Shown here: piece after piece, positions 44,083 through 53,474 of the stretch
Position numbering within the stretch: position 1 is the stretch's first letter
How the letters are laid out: each line of letters begins with the position of its first letter
Assembly (NCBI GenBank): GCA_964652565.1
Contig: CAZZEC010000006.1
Location: 11,392-75,391 of the forward strand
DNA: 64,000 nucleotides
Direction: 5' to 3'
DNA from: JBCCTX01 sp964652565
GTDB taxonomy: Bacteria; Bacteroidota; Bacteroidia; J057
Translations under genes and position numbers: made by a program
The notes under the pieces: model-generated
Told to the model about the DNA's origin: nothing
The model's input: only the letters and a program-made list of their open reading frames with translations
The model's database searches: none

Positions 44083-44108
44083 GAGGGGGGAGTCCATGGA
44101 CCCCTCCT
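44083..44108 (-). terminator. Possible terminator of the toxin-antitoxin operon
   Basis: An imperfect stem (GGAGGGGTCC with GGACTCCCCCC on the minus strand) followed by ATTTT lies just past the stop of the SocA-domain gene. The tail is short. Confidence 0.4.
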
Positions 44109-44111
44109 GGA

Positions 44112-45110
44112 CTACACCCCCTGCAAATCAAATGCATACGCCTGATAACTGATGAGATCTCTATAATCCTTATTTTCAATCCATCCTTTTTCAGAGTGGG
44201 AAATTTCTATGATCTTTCGAGTTCTCACTTCATCAAACCGCTCGACAACGTCTTTCATGGTTTGTAATTCTCTATCATCGAACAGTGATATATCGAATGA
44301 GTGAAGTGGGAAAAATCGTTCTCCAGTTCCCCCGTGATCATACATTTCCTCTTCTATCCTGATATAACCTAATGTCTCTAGCAAACCAAATAATTCGTGA
44401 TAGTGGGAAGGGACAGGTCCTAACTGAATAGCTCGGTAGTTGCAACCAGTAATTGAGAAACCCGTCCGTTTATAATTGAGAAAGTCGCAATAAAAAAGAA
44501 GCTTATTTAATCTGGTTTTAAGAGGTTTTGCCTGAGAGACTAAAAATAGTATACAATGAGCGACTTTTGTTAAATTGGGTTTTATGAAACCATTATATTC
44601 AGTTGCCCCATCATCTGGATTCCAGATCCTGCTGATAGATTGTTGTTTGTGAAGCTGTTGTTTGAGAAGGGATATTTGTTCACACAATTTTTTATATATC
44701 TTTTTGGTGAAGATCTTGCGCTTCTCTTCGACAAATTTCTCAAAGGTATCAGGATCTTTAGCCAAGCGTATTAATTTGGCATGTGCAAGACTAGGCATGC
44801 ATCCATGTTCATATTGACGATAACTATTGATCCCAAAATCTAATATGTCTGCCATTTTTGCGGCAGATAACCCATATTGGGAACGGATTTGCTTAATCTC
44901 ATTTGGAAAGGGAACATGATGCTTTTCTCTATATTGATTGTAGACTTGGTTTTCATTTAGGGTATCCTGCTCAGTGGTGACAAATACTTCTCCGCTATCA
45001 TTATTTTTACAGAAATGGCGCCAGAACGTAAACCACTCATTTCTAAAGCGCACCTTGGATTGCTCTTTCAAATACTTAGTATTTCCTACCTCTAAAGGAT
45101 ACTGCTTCAT
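44112..45110 (-). CDS. SocA/Panacea-domain (DUF4065) antitoxin with MqsA-like HTH
   Basis: A 332-residue protein in three parts. Residues 1-60 align with the zinc-ribbon of MqsA-type antitoxins, but the CxxC pairs are lost (a single Cys in FWRHFCKNN). Residues about 62-125 are an MqsA-like helix-turn-helix (IKQIRSQYGLSAAKMADILD, INSYRQYEHGCMPS). Residues about 165-325 form a SocA/Panacea domain (LTKVAHCILFLVSQAKPL, LNKLLFYCDFLNYKRTG, YRAIQLGPVPSHYHELF). Panacea domains neutralise many unrelated toxins by direct binding. The gene lies 23 bp after the toxin candidate; toxin-first order is as in mqsRA. Confidence 0.88.
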   Translation of the reverse strand: MKQYPLEVGNTKYLKEQSKVRFRNEWFTFWRHFCKNNDSGEVFVTTEQDTLNENQVYNQYREKHHVPFPNEIKQIRSQYGLSAAKMADILDFGINSYRQYEHGCMPSLAHAKLIRLAKDPDTFEKFVEEKRKIFTKKIYKKLCEQISLLKQQLHKQQSISRIWNPDDGATEYNGFIKPNLTKVAHCILFLVSQAKPLKTRLNKLLFYCDFLNYKRTGFSITGCNYRAIQLGPVPSHYHELFGLLETLGYIRIEEEMYDHGGTGERFFPLHSFDISLFDDRELQTMKDVVERFDEVRTRKIIEISHSEKGWIENKDYRDLISYQAYAFDLQGV

Positions 45111-45133
45111 AATACAGAATGTTTAATTACACT

Positions 45134-45469
45134 TTACACCCGATAAAAACCATAGCATCTCACAGGTTCTTCAGGTAATCCAAGTGAAATAATAATATGA
45201 ATCTCTTTGGCTTTAAGCTTAGTTCTAAATCTCCAACACGTAATGCATGTATGGTGACAATCATTTTTTTTATCATAAAAATCATCCCTTTCCACCTTGT
45301 CAATTAATCTTTCCCGGTCTTTGGGACTGACCTCCATATCCAGTAATGCTTGGAAGTTTTGGTCGGGATGATAGAACACGATTCCATATACCTCTCTCTG
45401 TCTGTGAAAGACTGATAAAAACTGAGAAACTTCATCTTCATTATCTTGTGGAGGAAAAGGTTGATTCAC
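45134..45469 (-). CDS. MqsR-like toxin candidate
   Basis: A 111-residue protein starting at GTG (45469). The features LDMEVSPKDRERLIDKVERD, then WRFRTKLKAKEIHIIISLGL and the C-terminal strand VRCYGFYRV fit MqsR-type mRNA interferases (motifs LLDL..SP..R...I, KIKG.E.YIK and RV.C.SFH). A Cys-rich insertion, DCHHTCITC, replaces the usual linker, which is unusual and could bind metal. It precedes the antitoxin gene by 23 bp. The assignment rests on motif pattern and on the neighbouring Panacea antitoxin. Confidence 0.72.
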   Translation of the reverse strand: MNQPFPPQDNEDEVSQFLSVFHRQREVYGIVFYHPDQNFQALLDMEVSPKDRERLIDKVERDDFYDKKNDCHHTCITCWRFRTKLKAKEIHIIISLGLPEEPVRCYGFYRV

Positions 45470-45519
45470 AATTTAATCAAACTTTAAAGTTGCATATCCT
45501 TTTCTATTTAACGGAATAC

Positions 45520-45537
45520 GCAACTAAAAAGTTGTGC
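45520..45537 (-). promoter_or_regulatory. Candidate operator of the toxin-antitoxin operon
   Basis: GCAACTAAAAAGTTGTGC is an inverted repeat (GCAAC and GTTGTGC around an A-run) about 50 bp upstream of the toxin start, and a further half-site AAAGTTGC lies at 45486-45493. The HTH antitoxin may bind here to repress its own operon. Confidence 0.4.
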
Positions 45538-45622
45538 AAAATGCTAATTTATTTAGGTATTTGTGAATAGTTATACTCCTTGGTTCATTTAGAATAAATA
45601 AAAAATAATTGGTCATTATTTA

Positions 45623-45630
45623 TATTTTTG
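45623..45630 (+). promoter_or_regulatory. -7 element of the M14 peptidase gene
   Basis: TATTTTTG matches TAnnTTTG. It overlaps the upstream in-frame ATG at 45628, which argues that translation starts at 45646 instead. No good -33 element is visible. Confidence 0.4.
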
Positions 45631-45645
45631 CATAATATGCCTTGT

Positions 45646-48189
45646 ATGACTAAGTACTTTAAAATTTGGGCCCTTTTAATCCTTTTTATAGATTATTGCC
45701 CTCTCTTTGCACAGAATATTCAAGATCCAGGGGAATTTTTGGGATATCCATTGGGGTCTCAATTCACCTACCACCATCAGATGGTGGCTTATTTTGAATA
45801 CGTAGCCAATAACTCAGATAAAGTACAGCTCATTCCCTATGGAAAAACCTATGAAGGCAGACCACTGATGTTAGTAGCAGTGAGCAACGAGCAGAACATA
45901 GGAAACCTGGAAGATATTCGAAAAAAGAATTTGCTGGAAGCTGGACTTTCGGACGAGTCAGCATCAGCTCAGCAAATACCTATCGCATGGTATGGCTTCA
46001 ATGTGCATGGAAACGAATCAGTGGGTATGGAAGCTTCTATGGCCATGCTCTATGCGTTAGTTGAGGGAGATACTGCAAATTGGCTAGAAGATATGGTCGT
46101 ATTGATAGACCCCTGTGTTAATCCTGATGGTAGGGATAGATATGCCAATTGGTACAGACAGGCAGCCAACCGTCGCCCCACTCCCCAGAGAAACTCTTAT
46201 GAACATCATGAACCATGGCCCGGAGGAAGATATAATCATTACCTGTTTGATCTAAACAGGGATTGGTGTTGGCAGACCCAGATTGAAAGCCAGCAGCGCA
46301 TGAATCTTTATCATCAATGGATGCCTCATGTGGCAGTGGATTTTCATGAAATGGGACCTAATTCTACCTTTTTCTTTGGACCGGCTGCTAAACCCTATCA
46401 CGTCGTAATTACTGGCTGGCAAAGGGAATTTCAGGGCCTGGTAGGGAAGAATAATGCATTTTATTTTGATCAAAACGCATGGTTATATTTCACACGTGAA
46501 GTGTTTGATCTGCTCTATCCCAGCTATGGTGATACCTGGCCTACCTATAATGGAGCAATTGGCTTTACCTATGAACAAGGTGGCTCAGGAAGTGCAGGAA
46601 GAGCGCTCATCATCGTTAATGGCGACACCCTGACATTATATGATAGATTAGCTCATCATTTTACAGCTGGTTGGGCAACACTGGAAACTACTCATCGCAA
46701 TAGAAATCGACTGATACAAGAGTTTAATACATTTTTTGAAAATGGTCGTACCCAACCTGATAGTAAGTATAAAAGCTATGTCATAAAGGCTGATCAAACT
46801 TCTCCCAATCGTCTGAAGGCATTTCTTGAACTACTGGATAAGCAACGAATTCAATATGGAAAGCCTGGCACAGGTGTCGGAAATGGGCCTATCAATGGGT
46901 TTTCCTACCCCAGTGGGACATCTACAACATTTACTGTAAATGAAGATGATATTATTATCAGTGCTTTTCAATCGAAATCCAACCTTGTTCAGGTCCTTAT
47001 GGAACCGTTTACGTATCTGGAAGATTCCATTACCTACGATCTAACAGCCTGGGCACTTCCATATGTGTATGATTTAGATGCATATGCTACAGAGCGAACG
47101 CTTGATGTACAAGTGGATGACTTCGATTTAAACTTGCCTTCTAACACTGTGGCAGATGAACAACCCTACGGTTGGCTCGTAAAATGGCAAGACCCCTCTC
47201 AGGTATATTTTCTCTCTGCATTGTTGGATAATGATATACATGTCAGATATGCTGAAAAGTCATTCCAAATACATGAAAATAGCTACGAACCTGGTACCCT
47301 AATCATTACTCGTACAGACAATATCCAGGCAGGTCTCGATCAGATTGTGGTTGAGATGGCAAATGAATATCACTGCGAGCTTATACCTGTTGAAACGGGT
47401 ATGGTAGAAGAAGGGAAAGATTTTGGCTCGGGGGATGTATCATTTGTTAGGGCACCGGACATTGCGATTATAAATGGAGAAGGTGTATCTCCTACTGCTT
47501 TTGGGGAAATATGGCATTATTTTGAGCGTGAACTTAACTATCCCGTTCAGGTTATCAATACCTCTTATCTGAATCGAGTGAGTCTCTCTGATTACGATAT
47601 ATTGATACTGGCTTCAGGTTCATACAGTAGATTTGACGATAAAATTTTGAATTACGTCAGAGAAGGGGGGAAAGTCATTGCCCTGGAAAGAGCCATCTCG
47701 ATCTTTGCTAATGCATATGATGATGACGTACCTGAAACAGAACTTGCCAGAGCTATTGAAGTTGAATCTGAAAAGGAAGACGAGGAATCAGACCAGACTT
47801 CTGAAGATATTTTGTTGGAAATATATGGTGACCGGGAACGCAAACGTTTGAGTAACTCTGTAGCAGGTAGTATCTATGAAGTAAAGTTGGATGAAACTCA
47901 TCCCCTTGTTTTTGGAATGGGAGAAAGAACATTTTTAATAAAAAGAAATAGTACCCCTTTTCCGTATTTACCAGAAGGATCGTGGAATGTAGGAACTTTT
48001 GAAGGAGATGCTCACAGAAGTGGTTTTACGGGTGCTAATCTCAGAAGGGATCTACAGAATACGCTGGCCTTTGGCGTGGAAAACTTCGGTAATGGGACGA
48101 TTATATATATTTCTGACTCGCCAATCATCAGGCAGTTTTGGTATGCCGGGAAGTTATTGCTTGGAAACGCGATATTCATGGTGGATTAA
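45646..48189 (+). CDS. M14-family zinc carboxypeptidase, exported
   Basis: From the ATG at 45646 the protein has 847 residues with a signal peptide ending near LFAQ. The carboxypeptidase domain (residues about 35-380) has the zinc ligands His121 and Glu124 in HGNES and His234 in VDFHEMG, plus DLNRD and NPDGRD typical of the family. The C-terminal half is a large beta-rich region with a glutamine-amidotransferase-like segment (DYDILILASGSYSRFDD, VREGGKVIALE). Such enzymes degrade extracellular or periplasmic peptides. The gene stands alone between the TA pair and psuG. Confidence 0.92.
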   Translation: MTKYFKIWALLILFIDYCPLFAQNIQDPGEFLGYPLGSQFTYHHQMVAYFEYVANNSDKVQLIPYGKTYEGRPLMLVAVSNEQNIGNLEDIRKKNLLEAGLSDESASAQQIPIAWYGFNVHGNESVGMEASMAMLYALVEGDTANWLEDMVVLIDPCVNPDGRDRYANWYRQAANRRPTPQRNSYEHHEPWPGGRYNHYLFDLNRDWCWQTQIESQQRMNLYHQWMPHVAVDFHEMGPNSTFFFGPAAKPYHVVITGWQREFQGLVGKNNAFYFDQNAWLYFTREVFDLLYPSYGDTWPTYNGAIGFTYEQGGSGSAGRALIIVNGDTLTLYDRLAHHFTAGWATLETTHRNRNRLIQEFNTFFENGRTQPDSKYKSYVIKADQTSPNRLKAFLELLDKQRIQYGKPGTGVGNGPINGFSYPSGTSTTFTVNEDDIIISAFQSKSNLVQVLMEPFTYLEDSITYDLTAWALPYVYDLDAYATERTLDVQVDDFDLNLPSNTVADEQPYGWLVKWQDPSQVYFLSALLDNDIHVRYAEKSFQIHENSYEPGTLIITRTDNIQAGLDQIVVEMANEYHCELIPVETGMVEEGKDFGSGDVSFVRAPDIAIINGEGVSPTAFGEIWHYFERELNYPVQVINTSYLNRVSLSDYDILILASGSYSRFDDKILNYVREGGKVIALERAISIFANAYDDDVPETELARAIEVESEKEDEESDQTSEDILLEIYGDRERKRLSNSVAGSIYEVKLDETHPLVFGMGERTFLIKRNSTPFPYLPEGSWNVGTFEGDAHRSGFTGANLRRDLQNTLAFGVENFGNGTIIYISDSPIIRQFWYAGKLLLGNAIFMVD

Positions 48190-48410
48190 GTTGCACCCCT
48201 CATAACAAAATGTAACTTGAATTCATTTAGTCAATGATTTTTCCCTTACTGATAGTTCTCTATTCTGTTATTTGTGAGGGAGATGATGACTTTTTGAGTT
48301 TTTCAAACCATTCTTTAAAAGAGGATAAAAATTGGATAAATTCTGATGAAAAAAAATGATATATTTACCTAAATTATTTTGTTTAACTTCCAACACTCCT
48401 TGCAATTCAT

Positions 48411-48439
48411 ACAGCCGCTAACATGCGGCTGTTTTTTTT
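48411..48439 (+). terminator. Strong plus-strand terminator
   Basis: ACAGCCGC/GCGGCTGT, an 8-bp GC-rich stem, is followed by seven T residues on the plus strand. It lies 220 bases after the M14 peptidase gene and abuts the end of psuG on the other strand. Confidence 0.88.
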
Positions 48440-49406
48440 ACCTAAATCTTCTTCTGATCCAAGAATCTTGTGGTTCTTCGATTTGAGGTTCCAATTGATG
48501 TAGTGCTACAGCAATTTTTGCAGCTAACTTAGCATTATTTCTGACCAATTTTTTATTGGCTTCCAGGCTTTTTCCTCCAGTTAATGTCTTAATCCGATCC
48601 AGCAGAAAAGGTGTTATCTCTTTACCTTTGATAGATTGTCGTTCAGCTTCTTCAATTGCACGATTTACAGCTTGCTCTATCATGTCTTTCTCTATAATGT
48701 TTTGGTCAGCTAACGGATTGGCAATTAATATTCCATTGGATAATCCCATATCCCGGTGAGTTTGTATCATTTTTGCTATCTCACTAAGCGTATCGAGTCT
48801 AAAGGGAACGGGAAGCCCGCTGGATCTGGTAAAGAACGCAGGAAATTCATCGGTTTCAACACCTACAACTGGAATTCCCATAGTCTCCAAATATTCTAAA
48901 GTAGCTGGAAGGTCCAAAATAGCTTTTGCCCCTGCTGAAACTACAGTTACAGGAGTGCGAGATAGTTCCTGCAAGTCAGCAGAGATATCAAAGCTTTGCA
49001 TAGCATTTCGATGGACTCCTCCAATCCCTCCCGTGGCAAAGAGCTTGAGGCCGGCAAGATGCGCGCATAACATAGTTGCTGCTACTGTTGTCCCTGCGTG
49101 TTTTTGTTGAGAAATGACAAAACTAATATCTCGGCGACTTGCTTTAATCACATTGGGATTCTTGGCAAGTCTTCCTATTTCATCCAGTGTTAGCCCTATG
49201 TTGATCTTACCGGAAATAATGGCAATGGTCGCAGGTATAGCTCCTTCTGATCTGATAATTTGTTCTACAGATAATGCGGTTTCTACATTTTCAGGATATG
49301 GCATACCATGGGCAATAATCGTAGATTCCAAGGCGACTACGGGCTTATTTTCACTTAACGCTGCTTCGACTTCCGGTGTGTATATAATGTGCTTTTGTGG
49401 ATTCAT
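48438..49406 (-). CDS. psuG: Pseudouridine-5'-phosphate glycosidase
   Basis: A 322-residue enzyme that splits pseudouridine 5'-phosphate into uracil and ribose 5-phosphate. The family core is clear: VVALESTIIAHGMPYPENV, then HAGTTVAATMLCAHLAGLK, FATGGIGGVHR and SAGAKAILDLPATLEYLET with the catalytic lysine region. The kinase partner psuK is not adjacent, so pseudouridine phosphorylation must be encoded elsewhere. Divergent from the following gene by 72 bp. Confidence 0.96.
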   Translation of the reverse strand: MNPQKHIIYTPEVEAALSENKPVVALESTIIAHGMPYPENVETALSVEQIIRSEGAIPATIAIISGKINIGLTLDEIGRLAKNPNVIKASRRDISFVISQQKHAGTTVAATMLCAHLAGLKLFATGGIGGVHRNAMQSFDISADLQELSRTPVTVVSAGAKAILDLPATLEYLETMGIPVVGVETDEFPAFFTRSSGLPVPFRLDTLSEIAKMIQTHRDMGLSNGILIANPLADQNIIEKDMIEQAVNRAIEEAERQSIKGKEITPFLLDRIKTLTGGKSLEANKKLVRNNAKLAAKIAVALHQLEPQIEEPQDSWIRRRFR

Positions 49407-49478
49407 AGTTTCAATGTTGCATTTTTTTTATTAAAATTAAATTAATATCCTGCATTAATGTTGTTATCAATCATCCAC

Positions 49479-50453
49479 ATGCAAATTATTATCAGACAAT
49501 CTTGGATATGGATTCTTGCAGGAACACTGCTGATCCTGGCTGCTATTGTATATGTTAACGTAAATAATTCAACCTTAAACTCAGAGCAGGCAACATATCG
49601 CTCCACATTTCCAACACTTCCTCCTCGACCGGATTTTCCTTACAACATTCACGAGCCTACAGACAAACAAAAACTTCCGGAAAAACTTGACGAAGTATCC
49701 GGACTTACCTTTATAGACTCATTTCAATTGGGCATGGTTCAGGACGAAAAGGGTAAAATATATCTCTATGATTATCGTGAAGAGGAGGTAATAGACAATT
49801 TTGATTTTGAGGATGAGGGCGACTTCGAAGGAGTAGAAATTTCTGGGTCGGACGCTTACATCATTCAAAGCAATGGCATTTTATATGAAGTAGTAAGTTT
49901 TATGAGTAAAGAACCTGTTACGAGAAAGTATAAAACACCACTTACTGCAAGAAATGATGTAGAAGGGCTGGGAATCCTGAATCAAGATCAGAAATTAATA
50001 TTAGCCTGTAAAGAGGAGCCGGGAGTGTATGGAAAATCGTATAATGATGCCCGGGCCTTGTATGTATTTGATCTGAAGACGCAAAAAATGGATCAGGATC
50101 CATTCATATTAATAGATTTGCGTGAGATAGCTCACATGTTAAAGACCTACGCTGAAACAGATTTTGAAAAAGAAGTTGCTGAAGAATTTGAACCCGGCAA
50201 AAATAGTGCATTTAAACCTTCGGCTACGGCGGTTCATCCCCATACAGGTGAAATATATGTATTGGGTACTGTTGGTAAACTACTCCTCATCTTTACCCAA
50301 AATGGAGAACTCCGAAATGTAATACCCCTCGATAAGGATGTATTCAAGCAACCAGAGGGTATTTGTTTTGCACCCACTGGTACATTGTTTATTTCAAATG
50401 AAGGAAAAAATGGTAAAGCCAACCTATTGATTTTTCAACCAAAAGATCATTGA
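49479..50453 (+). CDS. SdiA-regulated-domain (YjiK-like) exported protein
   Basis: I prefer the ATG at 49479 (MQIIIRQSWIWILAGTLLIL), giving 324 residues; the reading from 49458 adds seven residues. After a single N-terminal membrane helix the protein is a beta-propeller with the family motifs LDEVSGLTFID, GDFEGVEISGSDAYII and VHPHTGEIYVLGTVGKLLLI, then QPEGICFAPTGTLFISNEG. SdiA-regulated proteins are extracytoplasmic propellers of unknown biochemical role; these have calcium-binding-like loops. It is followed by the cyclase gene after 73 bp. Confidence 0.85.
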   Translation: MQIIIRQSWIWILAGTLLILAAIVYVNVNNSTLNSEQATYRSTFPTLPPRPDFPYNIHEPTDKQKLPEKLDEVSGLTFIDSFQLGMVQDEKGKIYLYDYREEEVIDNFDFEDEGDFEGVEISGSDAYIIQSNGILYEVVSFMSKEPVTRKYKTPLTARNDVEGLGILNQDQKLILACKEEPGVYGKSYNDARALYVFDLKTQKMDQDPFILIDLREIAHMLKTYAETDFEKEVAEEFEPGKNSAFKPSATAVHPHTGEIYVLGTVGKLLLIFTQNGELRNVIPLDKDVFKQPEGICFAPTGTLFISNEGKNGKANLLIFQPKDH

Positions 50454-50526
50454 AAGTTTAACTTTAATCGTACATTGAAGGTAAAAATTAGTAACATCGC
50501 ATATATATCTGATTGATCCCATAGAT

Positions 50527-51681
50527 ATGTGGCAAGAAAAGCTTACTGTAGTTTTATGGCGCTCTTTATTTGGGATATTACTGGGTTTGCTATATGCTTG
50601 GCTGGCACTGGATGAGCATATGGCCACCTCAAGTGGTATTGGCGGATTACTCATAGGACTATTTACCGGGATACTTGACCAATGGTTATTCACTGGTAGG
50701 TTGCGTCGCAGAAGGTTTACTACAGTCTTGCTTGTGAGAACATTGTCTTATCTGTTTGTCATATCCTTTGTCCTCTTACTGATCGCAGGTCAATCCATAG
50801 GCTTTAAAGAAGAAATTTCTTTTTCTCAATTTTGGGAGCCTGATGCTTTAGGAGGAAAGATATTAGAGGGAGAAATATTTGAAATAGTAGGGGTAAGTTT
50901 TCTTCTGCTCCTCATCATTCAATTTATTGCCTTGGTTTCGCGTTTATTAGGACGTAATGTGCTACTAAACTATCTATTGGGAAGATATTACTATCCTAAA
51001 GAGGAAGAGCGGATTTTCATGTTTGTTGATATCAAATCCTCGACTCACATCGCTGAAAAGCTAGGGCATTTGGAGTGGCATCGATTGCTCAACGATTATT
51101 TCTTCGATATTGCTGAGCCCATTAGACGTACGAGAGGCGAAATTTATCAATATGTAGGTGACGAGGTGGTTATCACATGGACTAAAAATCGAGGCATAAA
51201 ACAATTAAATTGTATTCGATGCTTTTTCTTTATCGAAGCTAAAATGAAAGCGAAAAGAGAAAGATATTTACGTAGATATGGGTTTGAACCCGTATTTAAG
51301 GCTGGATACCACATTGGAAAGGTAGTAGCGGGAGAAATTGGTGACTATAAGCGAAGCATTGTCTTTCATGGAGATACCATTAATACAGCATCTCGTATTC
51401 AAGCTGAGACCAACCGCATTGGTAGGCGTCTCCTTTTATCTTCCAGTTTATTGAAATTGCTTGATCTGGGGAATGAGTTTAAAGAAGAATTTATAGGTAA
51501 AATTATTTTAAGGGGCAAGGAAAAGGAGGTAACACTATTTAGTATCGATCCCGTTTATCACAGGCCCCAGAAAATTTCTTCTGATAAAGTTTCGGGCGAT
51601 AATAATTCCTCTTCTGGTCCTGATAGCTCAAACCAGAGATATTCCATCGATATGAAATCTTCAAATACATCTCTAACATAA
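50527..51681 (+). CDS. Membrane-bound class III adenylate/guanylate cyclase
   Basis: A 384-residue protein with four N-terminal membrane helices (residues about 10-140) followed by a class III cyclase domain (about 155-335). The metal-binding aspartates are in IFMFVDIKSST and YQYVGDEVVI, and the transition-state Asn-Arg pair is in TINTASRIQAET, so the active site looks complete. Nucleotide specificity (ATP or GTP) cannot be settled by eye. A hydrophilic tail rich in Ser and Asp follows. Its stop codon touches the start of the SBP5 gene, so the two are coupled. Confidence 0.9.
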   Translation: MWQEKLTVVLWRSLFGILLGLLYAWLALDEHMATSSGIGGLLIGLFTGILDQWLFTGRLRRRRFTTVLLVRTLSYLFVISFVLLLIAGQSIGFKEEISFSQFWEPDALGGKILEGEIFEIVGVSFLLLLIIQFIALVSRLLGRNVLLNYLLGRYYYPKEEERIFMFVDIKSSTHIAEKLGHLEWHRLLNDYFFDIAEPIRRTRGEIYQYVGDEVVITWTKNRGIKQLNCIRCFFFIEAKMKAKRERYLRRYGFEPVFKAGYHIGKVVAGEIGDYKRSIVFHGDTINTASRIQAETNRIGRRLLLSSSLLKLLDLGNEFKEEFIGKIILRGKEKEVTLFSIDPVYHRPQKISSDKVSGDNNSSSGPDSSNQRYSIDMKSSNTSLT

Positions 51682-53442
51682 ATGTATAACAACTGCACTC
51701 AGCCTCGAACTTGCTCTATCTGTTTGACTTGTGCATATTTTCTTTTGAACGCATTATTGAATGGTTGTAGCTCAACTTCTTCAAAGCCTTATTTTCCCCG
51801 GGATGTAGAAGAACTTGTCATCAGCCTTCCAGCGCATGATTTTCCAGAAAGTCTTCACCCGACCCTGGGATTATCCAGACCCGTTTTACAAAAATTACAT
51901 CTTACACTTACTGATTGGGACTTACAGGGTAATCAGCAGCCACTAGTTTTAGCAAAGCCTTATGAGGTAAGAGATGATGGCCGCGAATTTGTGTTTGTAT
52001 TAAGAGAGGACCTCTTTTGGGACGATGGCTCACCCTTATCGATAGAAGATGTAGTTTTCTCGTTAAAAATTTTAGTTAATCCCGTATTAACCGATCCTCA
52101 TGTATCTGCCTATTTTCGCAAAATTACCGAAGTTAAGGTATCTACAGAGGAAATATCTACGCTCCACGTTAAATTAGTGCCTCATTTAGAAAATCCACTG
52201 ATCCCCAATTATTGGGTTGTGCTTTCCAGGGAACAGTATGATCCTTCCAATATCTTGGGAGATATCACTATAGATCAGATGAGAACACCGACTCAACTTG
52301 CTTCAGATACAGCATTTGTAGCCTGGGCTCATCAGTTTGTAAATGATGGGGTATCAATGGCCGATTCCATTCAATTCTTCCCTGGTGCAGGCCCTTTCTT
52401 CGTAAAAAGCTGGAAACCAGGGCAGTCTCTTCAATTGGTAAGAAAAGATTCTGTGTTAAATCGGGGCTTGATCAATGAAAAGGATCTCCTCATCAAAAAA
52501 ATTAAGTATAAAAGGGAACAGGTCTTAGCTGATGTGCTGAGCCAAAATGTCGATGTTGTAGCAAATATTACCCCCAGAATATATGATCAGCTAGTAAGAG
52601 ATAGCGTGGAAAGAACCTATCATATGGATTTAATACCAGGAGAGGTTTATACGATGGTTTCTTTTAATTTGAGGCCTAATGAACTTACAGGCAGTAGTAT
52701 TCTTCTGGATATTGAGCTTCGCAAAGCATTGGAATATCTTTTTCCTGTAAATGAGATGATACGTTCGGAATATGGATCATTAAGGTTTGCAGATCGTCTT
52801 ACTATTCCCATACGATTAGAGGAAGGGTTTTTGGAAAATGATTCCCTATTTCAGCCTGTCAATTTCAACCCTGCCAAAGCACGCGAATTATTGACGAAAG
52901 CTGGATGGAAGGATGAGAATAACAACCAAATACTGGAGAAAGAACTGGAAGAGGGAGTTCAGGAACTATCTTTCAGCTTGGTTTATGAAAATTCAAATGA
53001 TGTTCACCGGATGATAGCTACGTTTATTGAGGAAGAATGTCGAGCCGTAGGTATAGACTGCCGTCCATTACCTACTGAGTCTGCTGCCTTTCAATCTCAA
53101 GTAGATGATCGTTTTTATGATATGATCATTGTAGATAGATCGTTTAAGGATATTGCTTCGGAAATGAATGCCAATTGGAAGCGTAGTGATTGGTTACAAG
53201 GTGGAGGGAATCTCTCAGGGTTTGGGGATGATGAAACAGACGCATGGATAGATAGTCTGGGGCTAGTGTTGGATTCAGAAGAAAAAGCAATGTTGATCCA
53301 GCGCTTTTGGGAAGAATTTTATAAACGGAGACATTCACTAGGGTTATTTGCTCCTCGTAAAGGAGTCGCTATTCACAGACGGTTAGATACCACTGAATGG
53401 AAGCAATCTCGGCTGGTGAAAGAAATGGAGTTGGGACTGTAG
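51682..53442 (+). CDS. Peptide ABC-transporter substrate-binding lipoprotein (SBP family 5)
   Basis: A 586-residue protein with a lipoprotein signal (LNALLNGCSS) and the SBP5 fold: ESLHPTLGLSRPV, then WDDGSPLSIEDVVFSLKILV, PGAGPFFVKSWKPGQSLQL and NPAKARELLTKAGW. It should bind oligopeptides or nickel-like ligands at the membrane. It starts at the base after the cyclase stop codon, with no permease or ATPase gene nearby, so it may be a sensory partner of the cyclase or an orphan binding protein. A short terminator overlaps its end. Confidence 0.88.
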   Translation: MYNNCTQPRTCSICLTCAYFLLNALLNGCSSTSSKPYFPRDVEELVISLPAHDFPESLHPTLGLSRPVLQKLHLTLTDWDLQGNQQPLVLAKPYEVRDDGREFVFVLREDLFWDDGSPLSIEDVVFSLKILVNPVLTDPHVSAYFRKITEVKVSTEEISTLHVKLVPHLENPLIPNYWVVLSREQYDPSNILGDITIDQMRTPTQLASDTAFVAWAHQFVNDGVSMADSIQFFPGAGPFFVKSWKPGQSLQLVRKDSVLNRGLINEKDLLIKKIKYKREQVLADVLSQNVDVVANITPRIYDQLVRDSVERTYHMDLIPGEVYTMVSFNLRPNELTGSSILLDIELRKALEYLFPVNEMIRSEYGSLRFADRLTIPIRLEEGFLENDSLFQPVNFNPAKARELLTKAGWKDENNNQILEKELEEGVQELSFSLVYENSNDVHRMIATFIEEECRAVGIDCRPLPTESAAFQSQVDDRFYDMIIVDRSFKDIASEMNANWKRSDWLQGGGNLSGFGDDETDAWIDSLGLVLDSEEKAMLIQRFWEEFYKRRHSLGLFAPRKGVAIHRRLDTTEWKQSRLVKEMELGL

Positions 53443-53467
53443 TCGTTGGGAACTACGGAGTTTTTTT
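53437..53467 (+). terminator. Terminator after the cyclase-SBP5 operon
   Basis: CTGTAGT/ACTACGG (one G-U pair) followed by AG and seven T residues. The 5' arm overlaps the last codons of the SBP5 gene. Confidence 0.6.
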
Positions 53468-53474
53468 GTTTCCC

